A program made the translations under genes and the position numbers. The notes beneath the pieces are model-generated. The model was not told the DNA's origin, ran no database searches, and saw only the letters and a list, made by a program, of their open reading frames with translations. From Archegozetes longisetosus (taxonomy: Eukaryota; Arthropoda; Arachnida; Sarcoptiformes; Trhypochthoniidae), in the NCBI GenBank assembly GCA_018873245.2, contig JAEMBT020000003.1, positions 8,885,843 to 8,949,842 of the forward strand: DNA of 64,000 bases, given 5' to 3'. Shown here piece after piece: positions 59,711 through 64,000 of the stretch. The first letter of the stretch is position 1. Every line of letters starts with the position of its first letter.

Positions 59711-61005
59711 CAGTGATGCACACGCTCGCGCTCGGTCAGAAATTGGCACTCGGGGAGAATGAAACGCTCGGCGCTCACTTTTTCGAGGCGCTCGAGTGCC
59801 GAGCGTTTACCGGGCGTCAAGTAAGCAAAGTCTATGAATTGAAAGGTCTTTTCTACACAAAATTATTTTTTAAAGCTATAACTTTATTTGTATATAAATT
59901 TCATAAATATGATACTCACTCATTGAAAACCATTCAAACAAATACTTTAGTTCAAAAACTGATGTCATATATAGATACATCAGTATAACTTTGCAATTTT
60001 TAGAGCTCTTTATTCAACACTATATTCAAGAGATTAATACAGTTGATTATAAACATACCGGTTATAAAGTTCAAAAATTGCAAAGTTATACTGTTTTCCC
60101 TATAAATAAATTGTTTATATTGAAGATATGCGAACACAATTAGTTTCAGACTCAAAAGATTCTGTGTAAACTCTTTAAAACAGAATAAGTCATAAATTTT
60201 ATGTAAAAATTTATATTTAGTAAAATCTAACTTTTGTATTAAAAAATATCTATACTGTATTTCTAATATGGAAAATATGTACTAGGACTGGGCCGGTGCC
60301 AGAAAGTAGTCACCCATTACTTTACCAAAAGTAGTCAGTAGTCATGACTATTTTCCTGACTATGATCACATTTACGAGTATCATTTATTGACGAGTAGTC
60401 ATGGGTATTTTCAGGTAGCCACGTGTTTTCAAAATTACAACTCATTGAATGCGAGTATTTATTTATTGAGTTTTATTCACTAGAAAATATAAAAGACAGT
60501 TTAACAATAAAATTTGTAAAATACTTGACAAGATTCATTAATGAATTAACAATTAATGAAGTAATTGACAAGATTTGTGAAAGAATAGTAATTACTAATT
60601 GTGAAATTTCTAATAATGAATTTTACTATCACCCGGGTTTTAATTTTCAGTCGACGTAATCTTTATAGATAAGAAAATCAGTTTCCCGTGTTCATCATTA
60701 GGACTTATACGATAATTATCATAAAAACATTTACATAAGTAGCTGTGATTACTTATGAGTAACCGCCAATGAATGAGTAATCATTAATGAGTGACTACCG
60801 GATATTTTATGAAGTCGGTAGTCAGTAGTTACCCGACTACTAACCGACTACTCATGGTAGTTGGCACAGCCTTAATACGTACTAAGACTTGACGCTCAAC
60901 GCTCGCGCTCGGCGCTCGGGGGTAAGACGCTCGAGCGTCCACTCACGCTCGGCAAAATTAGAACGCTCGACGTTCGCGCTCGCTACCGAGCGTTGAGCAT
61001 CACTG
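59711..61005. mobile_element. non-autonomous hAT element, 1295 bp, with 8-bp target duplication
   Basis: The ends are CAGTGATGC (59711) and GCATCACTG (to 61005), flanked by identical octamers ATAATAAA (59703-59710 and 61006-61013). Just inside each end is a CG-rich cluster of overlapping CGCTCG/CGAGCG motifs (59720-59820 and 60890-60995), subterminal repeats likely bound by the transposase. The interior is AT-rich, holds a second nested element and encodes no transposase. Its insertion split a TPR coding frame. Confidence 0.9.
60291..60871. mobile_element. nested miniature element inside the hAT element
   Basis: The ends are imperfect inverted repeats (GGCCGGTGCCA at 60291 and TGGCACAGCC to 60871), with subterminal AGTAGTCA/TGACTACT motifs clustered on both sides. 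Flanking sequences GTACTAGGACT and GTACTAAGACT resemble each other and may be a decayed target duplication, or a coincidence. The only frame (60423-60659, 78 codons) has no recognisable domain. Confidence 0.55.
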
Positions 61006-61380
61006 ATAATAAAGACACACACCATAAACAATTTTTGTTTTTTTCAGTATTAAATTCAAATCATCAAAATTTTTGCAATCTTTGCAACTGATATTTTTCT
61101 CAAACCAAACCATAACATTCTTATAACTAAATGTATGAAATAGCTCGAAATATCCGATTTCATAGTTCAATTGTGCCGCTTTAACAAAATATTTGTGCCG
61201 GTACTCCGAAACATTGAGCGAATCATGTGATTCAATACGACGCTTAAGAAACTCATACCTTTAACATACCATTTAAGAGATGAAACTTTATCTTCAGATC
61301 TCAAAATCCCAGCAATGCTTATATTTATCAAACAAATATGAAAATGGCTGTAAACTTTCATTAATTCCATTTTTAGTTTC

Positions 61381-62801
61381 CATAAATTAATATCGCCTTT
61401 TAAGACAAGTTCAGAATAAGTTTATCTCTTTTCATCAGTTCTGTCAAAATCAACTTAATTGACAATCCTTTGACTTCTTGTTTTGTTGACTAAATAAGAC
61501 ATAAATCAGAGCAAACATTGATTAGCCATATATTTTAAACTATAATAAACGGCTAAATGAACCTGAACAACTCTCCGTCGACCATTTCATTTAACATCTT
61601 ACGCACAACAACGAGCAATAGTGAATAATAATTAGACACTTAAAAAGTTGTCCAATGCCAAATGAATTGTAGACCCATATCATTGAAATATGTAAGAAAA
61701 GTGTTGAGTACCCAGAGTCTAAGCTAGGCTTTTTAACTGACTTTTTACGCACGAAAGATTAATCAATTTTATTCCACTCTATGTCAAGCTTTAATAACAG
61801 TTATATCCAATAGAATTCTAAAATAAAACTTATTTTGACAAAAAACAAGCTTTGAAAACTACAAATGTTTTGTTTGAATAAAACAACTTTCAAATTATTT
61901 CAATTTCTTTAACACAAGTGAATACAGTATTGTAAAGACAGTTGCATAAAGAAATAAACTGATTTACGTTTTCAATATTTGGTTCAAGTTTGTAGTATCT
62001 CAAGTCTTTAAAACTTTTGTTTATGGTACTTCTAAATAAACCATATATAAGTTAACTCTTTTTTTGCTTTCCATTTCATTATTGAAACTCATATTATTAA
62101 TAATAAAGAAAAATGATATATCGGTGCACGCCATATAAAATATAAGACAGTTTTAAAGATCTTGACCAGATTTTTCTATCATTTCATTATAGTATTTTAA
62201 CCCCTGAAGATTCACAATCAGTTATAAAAGGTTCAATATTTGCTATGGTGTTTGACTGCTTTTTTAGATAGAAACTAAAATAAAAGTTTATCTACTATCA
62301 AATTTTTGCAAAGAACCTTAATGTTAACGCCTAAATGACGATTGGCCAGTCAAAACTCCGACATTATGGGCACATTTTAGAGTAACCCCTAAGTGTTGCA
62401 TTACAGACAGATCGTAAGGCGTTAACATTGTGGTTCTCTACAAAAAATAAATCTTTACTATAAATAGCATAAATTTGTGTGTGTTGACTTCCATGCAAGT
62501 TATACAATCGCTTCTCGTTATAATAAACAGTCTAATGCACTGGAAATCGGTTGATTATAATCTAAGGCACTTTTATTATTTGAGAAAGTAGGGGTCAAAT
62601 TATTTGAGTAACTATTTGAGAAAATTGGTCTAATTATTTGAGTATTTGTTAAAATTATTTGACAAATTTTCACATCTAAACCTATTATTCAAGAAGTTCA
62701 TGTCATAAAATTGTAGTTTAAATAATTACTGCAATAAATAGGCCGAAGATTTTCTAATTTGAACATTTTAATAAATTGAATTTGATAATTTACAAAAGAG
62801 T
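61381..62801. other. AT-rich spacer with short ATTATTTGAG repeats
   Basis: No gene is recognised. Near 62575-62665 ATTATTTGAG-like units repeat several times with 20-30 bp spacing, just downstream of the hAT transposase; these may be subterminal repeats of that element's 3' end. Confidence 0.4.
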
Positions 62802-64000
62802 TTACATGCAATTATAATAGAGAGAAGTTAAATACTTCAAACTTTCTTCAGAGAGATTATGTCTTTTATCACTGAGAATATTTTTGTAACAACTGAACGA
62901 TCGTTCAATCTCATCACTAGAAATAAGAACAAATAAGTATTTAAAAACAATCGGTGCCATCAATTTCCATTTCTTGAAGTTAGATTTCCAAAAATTTTGT
63001 AATATAAACGTTGGTTTTAATATTTTTTGGCTTTGCATATTCTTTAACATAATTAATATAAGACTTGAATTCAGAAGAGAGCTATGAAACCTTCAATAAA
63101 TCACCAGAATTTATCAAATTATTCATTTCAAGTATTGATACTAACTCTTTAATCAACTCATCAACAGATCGTGTATTGTTCTTAGCCCTCTGAGGATCAA
63201 ATATTTCCATAGTTTTTAGAAACCCCATAGTTGGCTCTTTACCAAAATCAAAATATAACTCCAATTTAAGTAAAGTTTGGTTAAGACAATCGATTACCGA
63301 TTGTTTGAAACGCGAAAAGTCATATTCATTTAGCTCTTTTCTATAAATATCGAGGTAATCATTTACATCAACGTTAGCATACATTTCACGAAAAATTGCC
63401 ATCAAGTCTGAACAATACTTAAAGATGTTGGTTGTCATTATATCTGGCCTCTGAGTGGACAGAACTGCATCAATAATCGGCTGAGAGATACTTTTAATGA
63501 ACTTAATTTGTTCGTACAAAATAGGATTTTCTATCATTCTTCTCAATATTGGTATTAATGGAGAACTGATTTTAGCATTTGTTAAATTTCTGATCAAATC
63601 AACGTAAAATTTAAATAAATTTTCATGAATAGCGATAGCTTCAAGCCATGAGTTCCATCTGGTAATGGAAGTCTTAGGAATAGATTTACCACAAGTTTCA
63701 AAATATATTTTACGCCTGACTCTCGATTTCTTGAAAAAAGATTTCATTTTTGCCATGAATTCATCCACTTCAATAAAACTATATCTAAAGGTTTCTGCGA
63801 CCAAATTAAAAATATATGAATGACATGTGATGTGTATTGAGTTAGGCCAAAGTACTTTAAATGTTTTAAATGCTTTCATCATATAGCTGGCATTATCACT
63901 AACAAATGCTGTGATTTTATCGAAATCTAATCCTGAATTTGCTATAACTTTATTAGTTTCGCGAACAATCGCATCGCTATCAACTGTTGTGTTCAAGAAT
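62802..64000 (-). pseudogene. hAT-family transposase, partial and frame-broken
   Basis: The frame is open to the window edge, so the N-terminal part (BED finger and first catalytic Asp) lies outside. Visible are ITAFVSDNASYMMKAF (second catalytic Asp region), HITCHSYIFNLVAET, KTSITRWNSWLEAI (conserved TRW), then a stop at 63084-63082, and in another frame the C-terminal dimerisation domain (FWKSNFKKWKLMAPIV, ISSDEIERSFSCYKNILSDK, RHNLSEESLKYLTSLYYN). The stop and frame change between the two parts, about 90 bp apart, suggest a decayed copy, unless a short intron is spliced there. It could be the source of the nearby hAT miniature elements, but the terminal repeats were not seen. Confidence 0.8.

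Larger units (their letters stand above)
59510..61380 (-). pseudogene. TPR-protein gene relic interrupted by a hAT element
   Basis: The minus strand begins METKNGINESLQPFSYLFDK (ATG 61380), continues with two frame changes through DKVSSLKWYVKG and YEFLKRRIESHDSLNVSEYR, AAQLNYEIGYFELFHTF and KKTKIVYGVCLYY. Removing the hAT insert and one copy of its 8-bp duplication joins this in frame to EDD, a TAG, VQSIEYIGRHLELLQNSDEL and a TPR motif (TIFQCLGQSYLHMNEFDKAI, then EAYYESNNF). The helix pattern is that of tetratricopeptide repeats. Stops and frameshifts besides the insertion show it was already decaying or has decayed since. The exact family is unknown. Confidence 0.65.

Noticed and set aside
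1-64000. tRNA, rRNA or other structured RNA genes
   Set aside because: No cloverleaf with conserved A/B boxes and no rRNA-like segment was noticed by eye; a covariance-model search would be needed to exclude them.

Overview
The window looks like nuclear DNA of a small arthropod, most likely a mite. This is inferred from the strong AT bias, GT-AG introns mostly of 70-95 nt mixed with multi-kilobase ones, animal gene families (LACTB, an NRDP1-like RING ligase, dynein light chain, ornithine decarboxylase), many Tc1/mariner and hAT elements, and bacterial-type genes of a kind mites are known to have acquired. No marker fixes the species.

Region 1-13049 is AT-rich DNA in which I recognise no gene. 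From 39524 back to 13050, on the minus strand, lies one large gene of nine exons (541 codons). I assembled it by hand: every splice site is GT-AG and every junction keeps the reading frame. It encodes a GNAT-type acetyltransferase core, a long Asn/Ser/Thr/Asp-rich linker and a C-terminal coiled coil. Its second intron is about 16 kb and carries a small mariner-derived element; its third is about 4.2 kb.

Region 40.4-43.3 kb holds two divergent genes sharing a 405-bp spacer: an intronless secreted GH43/GH32-type beta-propeller glycosidase (minus), probably of bacterial or fungal origin, and a mitochondrial-type serine beta-lactamase-like protein, LACTB (plus, one 71-bp intron).

From 43.5 kb to the right end the DNA changes character and becomes a patchwork of mobile elements and broken genes: a hAT miniature element with a perfect 8-bp target duplication; a second mariner-derived element; a duplicated LACTB fragment; decayed coding sequence around a roughly 450-bp hairpin of iterated 17-18 bp units; an ornithine decarboxylase relic; a 610-bp foldback element; a frameshifted NB-ARC/TPR gene of bacterial type; tandem repeats with a GTACGAGCTCGTAC palindrome; a decayed Tc1; another foldback; an NRDP1-like RING/TRAF-zinc-finger protein whose frame runs, across a one-base slip, into a dynein-light-chain domain; an almost intact Tc1 element with symmetrical IR/DR ends inside about 380-bp inverted arms; a TPR pseudogene split by a hAT element that is itself invaded; and, at the edge, part of a hAT transposase.

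The genes do not form a pathway. The main story is contrast: a quiet long-intron gene landscape on the left and a nested-transposon, acquired-gene landscape on the right.
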